Below, in pieces: positions 28,103 through 37,025 of a stretch of DNA of 64,000 bases. The stretch comes from Mesorhizobium japonicum MAFF 303099. Lineage in GTDB: Bacteria; Pseudomonadota; Alphaproteobacteria; Rhizobiales; Rhizobiaceae. A program made the position numbers and the translations under genes. Within the stretch, counting starts at the first letter, position 1; every line of letters begins with the position of its first letter. The stretch lies in NCBI RefSeq assembly GCF_000009625.1, contig NC_002679.1:287912-351911 (forward strand), in the 5' to 3' direction. The notes beneath the pieces are model-generated. The model was given only the letters and a program-made list of their open reading frames with translations. It was not told the origin of the DNA and ran no database searches.

Positions 28103-29125
28103 ATGATTCTGCGTCCCAAACCCTCTCCGCGCCACCACGCCACGCTTGCCGGTGCCCCTTCGACCGCGCCGATGACAACGGTGCCGGCCTGGCTGCGCCG
28201 CGCCGTCCCGGATGCACAAGGCCTTGCGAGCAAAAACGCAGAGGATGTGGCGCTCGTTGTCGGCGCTGCCATAGGCGCGCTCGATGCCGTGGTCCGCCGG
28301 CAGGAGCGGTGGTCCGGCGCCTGGCGGCAGCGCCTGGCGCTTTCGGCGGCCGCGGCAACGGCGAAGCAGGCCGGCCGCGTCGAGGACGAAAGCGCGCTGC
28401 GCGACGCCGTGCTGCTTACACGCCCGGGCGATTTTTTGTCCGTCGGTCCCGCCGGATCGATGCTGTTGGCTTGGCGCCGGCTGGCCAGCACGCCTGCCGA
28501 GAAACTGCTGACCGAGGCCAGCATCGGCGCGGTGCTGGATGACCTCGGTCTCCGCCGCGACGACGACGCAGTCAGCGACTTGGCGGACGATCTTCGACAG
28601 CTCCCCGGGGGCATCGGAATGGTCGGCATGCTGACCGGCGCGTTCACGGCTGCCGAAAGATATGGCTTCGCACGAGCCTTCGGATGCTGGCTCGCCGACG
28701 CCCTGCTGGCGCATCGGCTGGGTTGGGCCCACGCGGTGCCGCTGCTGGGCGCCGAGGCAGGCTTGGGTACAAGCGCCCGCCCGCGTCGATCGGCAGCCAG
28801 CTCTCTGGCGACAGGCATTGAGACAGATCCTGAGCGTGCCAAAAGTCTGCTTGCCGCGCAGGCGCGCGCTGCCCTGCGCGCCATTGATCTTTCCGCCGAG
28901 CTTGAGCGCCGCGCGGGCCGGCTGCTTGCTGTTGCCCCGAAACTCAGGGCCAAGGCGGCGGACGCTGTTGTCGACAAGCTCCTGTCCGACGACGCGATCG
29001 TTGCCTCGGAAAAGATCGCCGGCATGAGTGACCGTGGGCTGCGCCGCCTGTTCGACCGGCTGGTCGAACTCGGCGCCGTGCGCGAGCTGTCCGGCCGTCC
29101 GGCCTTCCGTATCTACGGGCTGTGA
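28103..29125 (+). CDS. DUF1403 family protein
   Basis: A 340-residue soluble, alanine-rich, mainly helical protein. Signature stretches include ALDAVVRRQERWSGAWRQRL, DESALRDAVLLTRPGD and the C-terminal winged-helix-like KIAGMSDRGLRRLFDRLVEL. The family occurs on rhizobial plasmids next to ScpB and may take part in DNA segregation, but no activity is known. I start at the ATG 28103 (MILRPK), shared with the left copy; a GTG nine bases upstream is possible. It overlaps scpB by 4 bp. Confidence 0.8.
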   Translation: MILRPKPSPRHHATLAGAPSTAPMTTVPAWLRRAVPDAQGLASKNAEDVALVVGAAIGALDAVVRRQERWSGAWRQRLALSAAAATAKQAGRVEDESALRDAVLLTRPGDFLSVGPAGSMLLAWRRLASTPAEKLLTEASIGAVLDDLGLRRDDDAVSDLADDLRQLPGGIGMVGMLTGAFTAAERYGFARAFGCWLADALLAHRLGWAHAVPLLGAEAGLGTSARPRRSAASSLATGIETDPERAKSLLAAQARAALRAIDLSAELERRAGRLLAVAPKLRAKAADAVVDKLLSDDAIVASEKIAGMSDRGLRRLFDRLVELGAVRELSGRPAFRIYGL

Positions 29126-29839
29126 AGACGATGGTGGAGAGTGCACGTAGGAGAAGGGGAGGGGCGCAAGGAGGCGACGGCCGGCCAAATGACCATTTGT
29201 TTGATCGCGAGCTGGATCACCTGCCGCCGGAGGCGCGCTGGCGCGAATGGATGAACCGTGTCGAAGCAACGATCTTTGCGGCCAGCCAACCGGTGACACG
29301 CGAAACGCTCGCCCGGATTGTCGGCAAAAGCTGCAGCATCGATCTTTTGATCGACGACATTCGCGAGGAATTGCGCGGCCGACCCTATGACCTCGTCGCC
29401 GTCGCCGGTGGCTGGAAGCACCTGACCCGGCCTGCCTATGCCGACGCCATCCGCAGTGCAGCCGGCGGCAACGATCGCGCGGTACACCTCTCGCAGTCAG
29501 AGGTGCTGGTGCTGATGTGCATCGCCTACTTCCAGCCAATCACCCGCACCGAGTTGTCGTCATTCTTCGGCAAGGAGATCAGTCGCGATTTTATTGGTCA
29601 TCTGCGCGGTGCCGGTCTGATCGCTTCCGGTCCGCGTAGCCCGACCCCGGGCGCGCCCTACACCTACGTGACGACAAAAGAGTTCCTGCTGGAGTTCGGG
29701 CTCGAAACCTTGCGCGATCTTCCCGACTTCGAGGCGCTGGAGGATGCCGGGCTGCTGTCGAAGGAAAAAGCTGCTTGCGGGCGACATCATGCCGGGGTTT
29801 TCGGGCCCCGGCGAGAATAATGCCGACGCCGACGAATAG
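29122..29839 (+). CDS. scpB: Plasmid-type ScpB, second copy, with a 3' frameshift
   Basis: Homologous to the protein at 15701-16402 from HLFDRELDHLPPE to EALEDAGLLSKEK. At a run of five As (29765-29769) the frame shifts: as sequenced the protein ends after about 233 residues with an altered tail (AACGRHHAGVFGPRRE) at 29820. Without one A it would read LLAGDIMPGFSGPGENNADADE and stop at 29839, matching the other copy. Only the last ~20 residues are affected, so the product may work. The GTG start overlaps the DUF1403 stop. Confidence 0.78.
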
Positions 29840-29875
29840 AGGCCCTGTGCCTGGGCCGGCGGCGACCGGCCATCG

Positions 29876-31177
29876 TCACCGCAGCTTCTCGAGAGATCGG
29901 ACAGCAAGATCGATTTTCCCTATGAGCTCTCTCAACGGCGCACAATCCGGATAGTGCTGCATCAGCACGGACTGTGCGAGGCGGAGGTTCTCGATGTGCT
30001 GTTCGCCAGCTTTTGGCTTTCCTTCAATGGAATTCTCTCCGTAGTAGAGGTCGAAAAATACCGCATCGGGCATGGCCGCCCGATCGTGTTCGCATTGAAC
30101 CCAGTCATCAAGCTCGCTTCGGACGGCATCAACGCGCTTGTACACGCCCGCGCGCGCTCGCGTGTCGGTCAGCACACTCTTCAGCAGGGTGCCTATCCTG
30201 GCATGCGCGTCCACGGGCATTGCCGCCTTCGGACGCCGGCGGCGCTGACCGCTGAGCGGCAGCCGGTACTCGACAGTGGTTTTGGGACCGCGTGGCGCGG
30301 GAGCTTTTCGTTGGACGTTTCTCGCGAGCTTCGCCTCGGCCTCAGCCCTCTCTCCCGGAGTCACAAAAGGAACGTGACCCTCGACGGCGACCCTGTCACA
30401 ATTCGCGGGCACGATCGGTGAAGGAGCCTTGGAAAGCGCCTTGAGGAGCCGATCCAGCGAATATCCCTTCGACGTATCGGCATACAGATAAAGTTCACAG
30501 CCTTCCGGATAGTACATCCCCGCCCATTCCGGCCTTGCAAGCGACCAGTTGTGCTGCCGCGCCCAGGCGTCCCGTTCGGCAATTTTCGACGGAACACTCG
30601 CGGCGTAAGGTTCGTCGGCGCCGACATGATGTTTTGCCACTGGATCGTACCAGACACTTCCATGATCACGTCCAGGCAAGCGGGCCGAATATACCGCTCC
30701 GCGTTCGACGTCTGCCTTGGATGGCTGCAGGCCGGTGATGTCCATGAACTGCAGTACCCTCGCGGCTCCGCAAGCGCGCTCCAGAGCCGCGCTCGCCGAG
30801 TCCGGTCGATACTCATCGACCACATGGTCTGAGGCATGACGTCGGAAACGACCGAGCTTATGAGCATATCGATACTGAGATGGCTTGATCAGCTCATCGA
30901 GTGGCGTTGATAAGAATACCCGGATCGTCTCACGGCCGGAGGCTCCTGTTAGGCCATCGCGCCAGAAGGTGGAGATGTAGACGGCCTGCCGCGTCGAGCC
31001 GGCTTCCGCTGAACATGCGGTCAACGATCGCCGTGCATGCTGAAAATTGCCAAAGCCCGATGCTTGTGATGCTGTGTCGAGGGCTTTGCTGTGCGAGATC
31101 GAATCTCGCTTTGAGATCGCCTTGGCAAGGCGCTTTATGCCCTCAATCGAGGACGGCTGAATATCTGTCTTGGACAT
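29876..31177 (-). CDS. DUF5623-like protein
   Basis: A 433-residue protein starting MSKTDIQPSSIEGIKRLAKA (start set by AGGAGAAC upstream and by conservation with the left-arm remnant; the open frame extends further upstream only through a duplicated non-coding block). The N-terminus (SKALDTASQASGFGNFQHAR) resembles a glyoxalase-superfamily/DUF5623 start. The middle contains RDHGSVWYDPVAKHHVGADE, the C-terminus KRVDAVRSELDDWVQCEHDR. Function unknown. It is convergent with scpB, 36 bp apart. Confidence 0.65.
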   Translation of the reverse strand: MSKTDIQPSSIEGIKRLAKAISKRDSISHSKALDTASQASGFGNFQHARRSLTACSAEAGSTRQAVYISTFWRDGLTGASGRETIRVFLSTPLDELIKPSQYRYAHKLGRFRRHASDHVVDEYRPDSASAALERACGAARVLQFMDITGLQPSKADVERGAVYSARLPGRDHGSVWYDPVAKHHVGADEPYAASVPSKIAERDAWARQHNWSLARPEWAGMYYPEGCELYLYADTSKGYSLDRLLKALSKAPSPIVPANCDRVAVEGHVPFVTPGERAEAEAKLARNVQRKAPAPRGPKTTVEYRLPLSGQRRRRPKAAMPVDAHARIGTLLKSVLTDTRARAGVYKRVDAVRSELDDWVQCEHDRAAMPDAVFFDLYYGENSIEGKPKAGEQHIENLRLAQSVLMQHYPDCAPLRELIGKIDLAVRSLEKLR

Positions 31178-31432
31178 GCCAGTTCTCCTGGCTCGTGGGG
31201 AAGTGTCGCCCGTCAACCACCTCGCGAGCCCGAACATGACATGAACGGGAGCGTCAGCAACGGCAGTGCTGTCAACAGCTTCGCAACGACGGGCGGCGCG
31301 CTCCTGCCAGAGCACCGAATCGCAGAATACAATTGATCCCCCTTCGTGAGAAGCGTTTGGGCGACTGCATTGCCCCCCAATTTCGAGGGTCACAGAGACG
31401 GCTTACGAGATGCTGCCCTGAGGGGATCCCGA

Positions 31433-32425
31433 TCAAATGACTCGCGAATACGCCTCAAGCAGATCGATGAGGCCAGCATTCGGGGGTGGTGAGCGCTTTG
31501 ACAATTGCGATTGCTGAGTCTTCTCCAGGATATCTGTAAATCGAGCGATCAGTTCTGAGTGGCCGCCCTCAGACAGAATAGCCCGACGTCGATGCGCGAT
31601 GGCACCATCCTCATTGCTGAACAACCAGTCTGCAGGCTGCGTCGTAAGCGCGTTGAAGCAGTGGATGCGCGTTGCAGCCGATAGGCTGGTCAGGCGCTTT
31701 ACCGAGCGAATGTCGGCGACAACTGGCGCATGCAGCAGGCGCGACACCAGATCTTTGATCGTGGGCGAGCGTTTGGCAATTTCGATGCTGCAGATGTCCG
31801 CGATGGCACGTTCGAGCCGCCGCGACGCTGCGTTGATGGAGGTCTTCGGGGCGCCACGCAAATCGAAGCGGCATCGCGCGCAGAAATGCTGTGGGCGGAG
31901 CTCAGTTAGGTCAAAAGAGGCGACACCGGCGTGGCAGTTGGGACATCGATCGCGAAGGCTGCAACGATGCATGAAGCAGGATATCCGAGATGACAGCCGC
32001 CACTGCCGGCGAAAATACGGTGCTTCGTCGTCGGCGAGACACAGAGGGCAATACTGCATCCAGGTGGAACGGCTCCGGTGCGCGTTCTCGCGAAGAGGCA
32101 GCAGGAGCGGGATCAACGCACAACCGGTCATGGTCATCGTTATGATTTCTTCACGCGGAACACTCGTCTGATCAGCGAGCCAAGCGGCGACGTGGCGTGG
32201 AAGATGAAGATCGAGGCGCGGCGACCACATCCCGTTGCCGAGCCCGAGGACGCTGGCGAACGACCGCGGTGCGATTCCGTTTGCGAGCGCGAGACGGCTG
32301 ATCCAGCTCGACAGCAGCTCGTCCGGCTGCGGGTCGACAGAAACCGGCCACCGACTAGGAACGACGTCGCCGTATCGCTCGCGAATCTCGATCGCGAAGC
32401 CCGCCCGTGCGCCATCACCTATCAC
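31433..32425 (-). CDS. tniQ: Transposition target-selection protein TniQ (TnsD-like)
   Basis: A 330-residue TniQ family protein, used by Tn7/Tn5053-like transposons to direct insertion. The N-terminal domain shows PDELLSSWISRLALANG; zinc-binding cysteine pairs follow in MQYCPLCLADDEAPYFRRQW, CFMHRCSLRDRCPNC and HFCARCRFDLRG. The GTG start overlaps the stop of the collapsed tniB by 4 bp. The frame is intact, although its partner TniB is not. Confidence 0.85.
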   Translation of the reverse strand: MIGDGARAGFAIEIRERYGDVVPSRWPVSVDPQPDELLSSWISRLALANGIAPRSFASVLGLGNGMWSPRLDLHLPRHVAAWLADQTSVPREEIITMTMTGCALIPLLLPLRENAHRSRSTWMQYCPLCLADDEAPYFRRQWRLSSRISCFMHRCSLRDRCPNCHAGVASFDLTELRPQHFCARCRFDLRGAPKTSINAASRRLERAIADICSIEIAKRSPTIKDLVSRLLHAPVVADIRSVKRLTSLSAATRIHCFNALTTQPADWLFSNEDGAIAHRRRAILSEGGHSELIARFTDILEKTQQSQLSKRSPPPNAGLIDLLEAYSRVI

Positions 32426-32662
32426 AGCAGGTCGTCGCGCACTGGTGCCCGCCGGCGCTTCGAGACCGGGACGTAGCGAAGCGCCTCGATCCCCGGTTTC
32501 GTGATCCGCTCCTCACGGGACCTCACCGCGGCCGCGGCCGCCGCGGAGACAATCGCCACGATCTCGCCGATCAGTCCATCGCGGCGTCTGGATATACGCA
32601 ATCCGCTCTTCCGTGCTGTGGTCGATATGCGGGCGAACGTGATCGAGAAGATGATCAGTCAT
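32422..32662 (-). pseudogene. tniB: tniB remnant with internal deletion
   Basis: TniB is the AAA+ ATP-dependent regulator of transposition, normally about 300 residues. Here the first ~27 codons (MTDHLLDHVRPHID, STEERIAYIQTPRW) are joined out of frame to a C-terminal piece (GLIGEIVAIVSAAAAAAV, PGIEALRYVPVSKRR). Walker A and B are gone. Reading frames at both ends keep their overlaps with tniA (stop/start adjacent) and tniQ, which points to a single internal deletion. Confidence 0.72.
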
Positions 32663-32663
32663 C

Positions 32664-34316
32664 TTACCAATCCTCCACCGGCAGGCGACGCTTTGGGCGA
32701 GCGGGATGATCGGCGGGTGCCGGCGCCGCCGGCCGCATCGCGTCATAGGGCTTTGGGGCGTCTGCGGCATGACTTCTGCGCACAGCATTACGAAGTTCCG
32801 CCTTCGACGGCTTCGTTCCGCCGGCAATCTCCGCGATCCGGCGGCGCAGCGTCACCTTCTCGACGTCCGTGCGCGCGTTCGCGGCGCGTCGCTGCAGGCG
32901 GTCGGCCTCGTGCTCCCACAACGTTATCGGAGCAAGCATGCCGTCGCGCCGCTCCACAGATCGAAATTCTCTGGTCTCCGGATCCCGGATGTAGATGTGA
33001 CTGATATCGCGAGGGTCGTACCGCACTTCGAGCCTGCCCAGCCGGTCTCGCTGCGGAACCAGGCCGCCCAGCCACGGCGAGTAGTAGTCCTGCGCGAACA
33101 TGCTGATCCCCTGCGGCGAGAGGCGTCGCTCTGCGCCGGGCAGGAAGGCCAGCAGGACACGCACAGGATCATCGTCAAAGCGGGAGAAATCATGCGCCTG
33201 CCGCTCCCACTCTGTGGCCGGCACCTTCAATGTCCTCGCGTTTTCCTGAAGGTTGTGGTCGATCACCGCGAGCGCGACGCATCGCTCGAGATCCGCGAAG
33301 CTGAGACGGGCTCGCTGTTGCGCGGGATATTGGTCGCGGTTCGCCACGGATCTGCCCGTCGAGCCGGGCTGCGTCGCAAGAACGGCGTTGAGCTTCCCGA
33401 GCAGCCTTTCGACCACTCCGCCCTGGTGGACGCGGCCACGATCCCGGTAGCGGATCCGAATGCCGTGGTCCTCGCACCCGCGCTGGAAGGCATGCCCTTT
33501 GAACTCCTTTGCGGAGTCGGTGACGAGCGACCGTGGTCGACCGAGCATCGGCCATCCATGCTCGATGCCGCGTGCGGCCAACCATGCCTCCCTTGGACAC
33601 ATGGCATGCGCCAGGCAGAGTGCGACCGACAGCGCCGACGGTTTCTCGAGCGTGAGGCAGAAGCCAAGAATGCAGCGGGTGGCCACGTCGGTGACGATCG
33701 TGAGATATGCCCGGCCGATGAAGGTTCCGCCGCCGTCGATAACCTCCACGAAATTGATGTCGGTAGGCGTGTGATCAATCTGGCAGACATCGAGCGGGCG
33801 CGCCGCTTGGATGTATCCTGGCCGAGGTTTGAGTCGCTGGAGATGCTTCGGATTGGCGGACCGTTTCCTCGCGATCTCCTCGGGGCTGAACAGCCCCGGT
33901 ATTCGGCGGGCGACGGTGAGATAGGACGGGGCGGCCAGGCCGGCCTCCTCGCAGCGAGCCCGGATTTCGGTCACGACGGGAGCGAGCGGCGGAGCCTCCA
34001 GCACGAGCCACTGCTCTCGTAGTGTTGTCGCCATGATCGCCTCGATGCCTTGATCAAGGCGCTTCTTGCGGCTGCCACCCAACTTGCGCAGCAGCGACGT
34101 CACGGTCCGATCGATGCGGTAGCGCGCGAGCAGATTGTAAACCTGCCGGGTCGAGAGGCGCAGCTCGGCCGCAGCCCGGTTGATCGCCGCGCGTCGTGGC
34201 CCCGAACCGTCGAGAACCCTGTCGAGCTCGCGAGCGAGACGACGTGCCGCCGACCAGGCTTCGTCGGAATGCGACGGGGCGGGTACCGCTTTTCGGTTGT
34301 GCAATCGGTTCGGCAA
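32664..34316 (-). CDS. tniA: DDE transposase TniA (Mu/Tn7 TnsB-like)
   Basis: A 550-residue DDE-integrase-fold transposase. An N-terminal HTH region (AAAELRLSTRQVYNLLARYR) precedes the catalytic core with Asp in QIDHTPTDINFVEVIDG, Asp in LVTDSAKEFKGHAF and Glu in GGVVERLLGKLN. A Mu-type C-terminal beta-barrel follows (YYSPWLGGLVPQRDRLGRLE, ISHIYIRDPETREF). The end is basic and proline-rich (RPKRRLPVEDW). The frame is intact. With tniB lost it could at best act in trans with another element's TniB. Confidence 0.9.
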   Translation of the reverse strand: MPNRLHNRKAVPAPSHSDEAWSAARRLARELDRVLDGSGPRRAAINRAAAELRLSTRQVYNLLARYRIDRTVTSLLRKLGGSRKKRLDQGIEAIMATTLREQWLVLEAPPLAPVVTEIRARCEEAGLAAPSYLTVARRIPGLFSPEEIARKRSANPKHLQRLKPRPGYIQAARPLDVCQIDHTPTDINFVEVIDGGGTFIGRAYLTIVTDVATRCILGFCLTLEKPSALSVALCLAHAMCPREAWLAARGIEHGWPMLGRPRSLVTDSAKEFKGHAFQRGCEDHGIRIRYRDRGRVHQGGVVERLLGKLNAVLATQPGSTGRSVANRDQYPAQQRARLSFADLERCVALAVIDHNLQENARTLKVPATEWERQAHDFSRFDDDPVRVLLAFLPGAERRLSPQGISMFAQDYYSPWLGGLVPQRDRLGRLEVRYDPRDISHIYIRDPETREFRSVERRDGMLAPITLWEHEADRLQRRAANARTDVEKVTLRRRIAEIAGGTKPSKAELRNAVRRSHAADAPKPYDAMRPAAPAPADHPARPKRRLPVEDW

Positions 34317-34435
34317 ATCGGGCGCTCAGTGAAATCGTTAGCGAAAATTTGCGCCTCCGATAGCGTGCAAACCTAACCGCCACATGACATTCCGGCATTT
34401 GAAATCGGGAAGTAAAAGCGACAGCCACCGAGGTT

Positions 34436-35488
34436 TTGGCGCGGCTCGACGAGCGGCTGGCCCGCTCGCTGGTCCGCGAAGGGTTCATCGAACGCCAGCA
34501 CTTCGCTGACGCGGCCGCAGCACTGTGGCTCGAGGGCGAGCTTGTCCACCTCGAGGACCTCGTTCTGCACGACGCCCACATGGACATCCGCACCCCGACC
34601 CATGAACTCACGCGGGCACATGCGGTGCTGCGGACCCGTCGGCGAATTCTGTCGCAAAAGCCGGACTGGGCGCTCGGCCGGGACGGTTTTTTGGCCCTGA
34701 CCGGCCGGGGTGGCGCCATGCCGGCGGCGGAGGGCCAAAAAAACCGGGAAGGGCAGGAGGCTGGAGCCAGTTCCGTTGAAGCCGATGTTCGGGAGGATGC
34801 TGAGGCCGATCTTCTGGCCGAAGAATTTGCCGAGATCGATGCCGTCCTGGCACGCTCATCAAGGATCCTGAACGGCGCCGACGTGCCGGCGAGGCCGCCG
34901 CGTTCGGACGATCGGCCATACCTGATCTACGATCTCGACTGGAATGAAGAAGAACGGCTGGCCGAATGGCAGGCCGTGCTCTCCGAGACGCGGAAGTGGC
35001 CGTTGGTGATGCGCGCCGCGATCCTCCTCGAGGCCTGGCAAGACATCGAGGTGCTGCAGCATGCCACCTGGCTTGGATCACTGCTCGTAGCAGCGCTGCT
35101 GCGGCAAGAGGGCCTTGCCGCGCACCATCTCGCCGGACTTCATGTCGGGGCAAAAACCATTCCGCGGGAGCGGCGGCGGGCGCGCAATCGGAGCGACCGG
35201 CTGCTGGCCTCCCTCGATGCCATTCACGACGCAGCCGCGGCTGGCCTGAAGGAGCATGACCGTCTCGTACTGGCGAAAAGCCAGATGGAGCGGCGGCTCA
35301 AGCAACGCCGCGCCAGCTCGAAACTGCCTGACCTGCTCGAGCTTGTGCTGTCGCGGCCGATTGTCTCCACCGGCATGGTTCAGGAGGTGCTAAAAGTCTC
35401 GAAGCAGGGGGCGCTCAACCTGGTCGGCGAGCTAGGACTGCGCGAGATGACGGGCAGGGGACGGTTTCGGGCGTGGGGGATTATGTAA
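34436..35488 (+). pseudogene. DUF1612 / RHE_PE00001-like protein, 5'-truncated
   Basis: About 350 codons of a protein family found beside repABC on rhizobial plasmids. Recognisable are ARLDERLARSLVREGFIERQ, LWLEGELVHLEDLVLHDAHM, LTRAHAVLRTRRRIL and a C-terminal HTH (VSTGMVQEVLKVSKQGALNL). The family's usual N-terminal ~25 residues are absent: the frame opens after a stop just inside the Tni right end and has only a TTG (34436) as start. The break at about 34423 coincides with the transposon end, so insertion probably removed the native promoter and start. The remainder is undamaged. Confidence 0.75.
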
Positions 35489-35557
35489 TCCCAAAAGCCT
35501 GCCATCCCGTGCGGATCGCGCGCTTGGTCAACGCCATTGGGACACGCACGCTTGAAG

Positions 35558-36712
35558 TCAGGCGGCGCGAATCGCGCCTGATTGAAGGCGACCGCAATAT
35601 TCGGCGTATTTAGCTGCCAACTCCTCGGCGCGTTTTTCGCACTCATCCAGCGGCATTGCTTCGCAATCATAGCCGAGCAACTCACGCAGGATTCCTGCCG
35701 ATTCAACCGTGAAGCGCACGGTACCGTCGCTTTCGACCGCCTCGATCCCATCGTACTTCTGGCATTGTGAATTGATCTCCACCGCATCGTCCAATGACAA
35801 GCCTTGAGGCAGTTCGATCGAAATACCAGTTGGAGCAATCCTAACGGGATAGCCTCCCACGAGACCTAGTGGTCCCGGCGCGTGAACAACGCGTTCCAAG
35901 TGATCGGCAAACGCACGTAGAATGGCTGTCGCTGACGAAGCGGTGACGGATTGGCCCGCAAGACCTTTGACCCGGCGGAAACGTCCGGCCACGTTCGCGA
36001 AGATCTCATCATGCCCCAGTTCCTGTGGCTTAACTTCCTGGCCGTTCCGATATATGCTCAAGTGATAGGGCGCTCCGTCCGTGGAACCGGTGCTTGGCAT
36101 ACGATAACTGACATAATGTTGGGCAAAAAACTGCACATCCACCGCTTTCAATTCGCAACCCAGAAGATGTGCGGCTGCCAACCGGATGCCCGGCACGGCG
36201 TTTGCGATGTTACCGATCCCAATTGTCGGCGAGAGACCCTCGGCCGCAAGCGCGGCATTCGTCACGTCAGGGTAGGATGCGTTTACGACGATGCTCTCCA
36301 CACCAGCTTCCCGCACAGCCTTCATGAGGCGTCGTATGAGCATTAGATGCATAGGCGTCCATACCCCGCCGCGTGCTCGATCGATCTGCTGATAGGCATC
36401 GGTCGGCAATTGCGTTATCCGCCACCAGGAATGCAAAGTCGTGGCATTAAAAATTATGTCAGGACGGAGGGCCGCTAGGCGCTCTGCTGTCGCCTCTGTA
36501 TTCATCAAATCCAGCGGAACTATCTCAATGGCAGGAGAGAGCCCGAGGTTGAGGGCAGTGTACTTTGAGAGGTTGACCCTCAACGAGGCCCGCTGGAGAT
36601 CTCGTGCTCCAACGTGCAGATCGTAGGGTCTGCCACTTTGGCAGAGAAAATCAAGAACGGCCCCACCAAGTACGCCATGCCCAACAATCAGTATCTTTAC
36701 CCGGCCATTCAC
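35558..36712 (-). CDS. Rossmann-fold dehydrogenase, saccharopine-dehydrogenase-like
   Basis: A 384-residue cytosolic protein with an N-terminal nucleotide-binding motif ILIVGHGVLGGAVLDFL and the saccharopine-dehydrogenase-like start VGARDLQRASLRVNL. The middle (NATTLHSWWRITQLP, SIVVNASYPDVTNAALAAEG) suggests a substrate pocket, and no further catalytic motif is clear. The start is the GTG at 36712, with GGAGG six bases upstream; in-frame codons further upstream lack a site. It is divergent from the racemase operon across a repeat-rich AT region. Substrate unknown. Confidence 0.7.
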   Translation of the reverse strand: MNGRVKILIVGHGVLGGAVLDFLCQSGRPYDLHVGARDLQRASLRVNLSKYTALNLGLSPAIEIVPLDLMNTEATAERLAALRPDIIFNATTLHSWWRITQLPTDAYQQIDRARGGVWTPMHLMLIRRLMKAVREAGVESIVVNASYPDVTNAALAAEGLSPTIGIGNIANAVPGIRLAAAHLLGCELKAVDVQFFAQHYVSYRMPSTGSTDGAPYHLSIYRNGQEVKPQELGHDEIFANVAGRFRRVKGLAGQSVTASSATAILRAFADHLERVVHAPGPLGLVGGYPVRIAPTGISIELPQGLSLDDAVEINSQCQKYDGIEAVESDGTVRFTVESAGILRELLGYDCEAMPLDECEKRAEELAAKYAEYCGRLQSGAIRAA

Positions 36713-36816
36713 TGCAGACCTCCACCTTCGTTGCCGAAGAGGGTTGTAACGTGACATTTGCAAGGATGAAAGGAGAGTTCCGTGAATTTTATGTCCAACG
36801 TGCGAAACAATAGTGC

Positions 36817-36843
36817 AATGTAATTTTACATTATTTTACATTA
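36817..36843. promoter_or_regulatory. Operator-like repeat cluster between divergent genes
   Basis: AATGTAA-TT-TTACATT is a 7-bp inverted repeat (36817-36832). TTTTACATTA occurs twice head-to-tail (36824-36833 and 36834-36843), one helical turn apart. The AT-rich block stands out from its surroundings and lies between the dehydrogenase and racemase starts, so one regulator could control both. Confidence 0.6.
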
Positions 36844-37025
36844 TATTTACTGGACTTTTGGCTGGCTTGTTGTTCTTATCGGCATATATCATTGTCAAAG
36901 CTGATACTTGCAGACGTGTGGCGGGAGGTATTGAGTGCGACTAAGCCTTTGATGTAACGGCTTACATGTCGCCCGACGAATTGCGGTGCTTCGAAGCGCG
37001 AACCGAGGACGGTGGAGAGCAAGGC

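Larger units (their letters stand above)
28103..31310 (+). repeat. Right arm of the large inverted duplication
   Basis: DUF1403, ScpB and DUF5623 in the same relative arrangement as in 15192-17383 but inverted. Homology includes the non-coding block upstream of DUF5623 down to about 31310 (GGCAGGAGCGCGCCGCCCGT on the minus strand, also at 15192 on plus). The integrase remnant in the left arm implies that the arm originally extended to 25588. Confidence 0.8.
31433..34423 (-). mobile_element. Defective Tni-type transposon (Tn5053/Tn7-like)
   Basis: Gene order tniA-tniB-tniQ on the minus strand. The right end is probably at 34423, where the outward strand begins TGTCGCTTTTACTTCCCG, the TGTCN start usual for this group. 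Part of the end sequence (CCCGATTT) recurs internally near 34316-34330, as subterminal transposase sites do. No matching left end is seen before the duplicated DUF5623 upstream block at 31310. tniB is collapsed, so the element should not move by itself. Confidence 0.75.
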
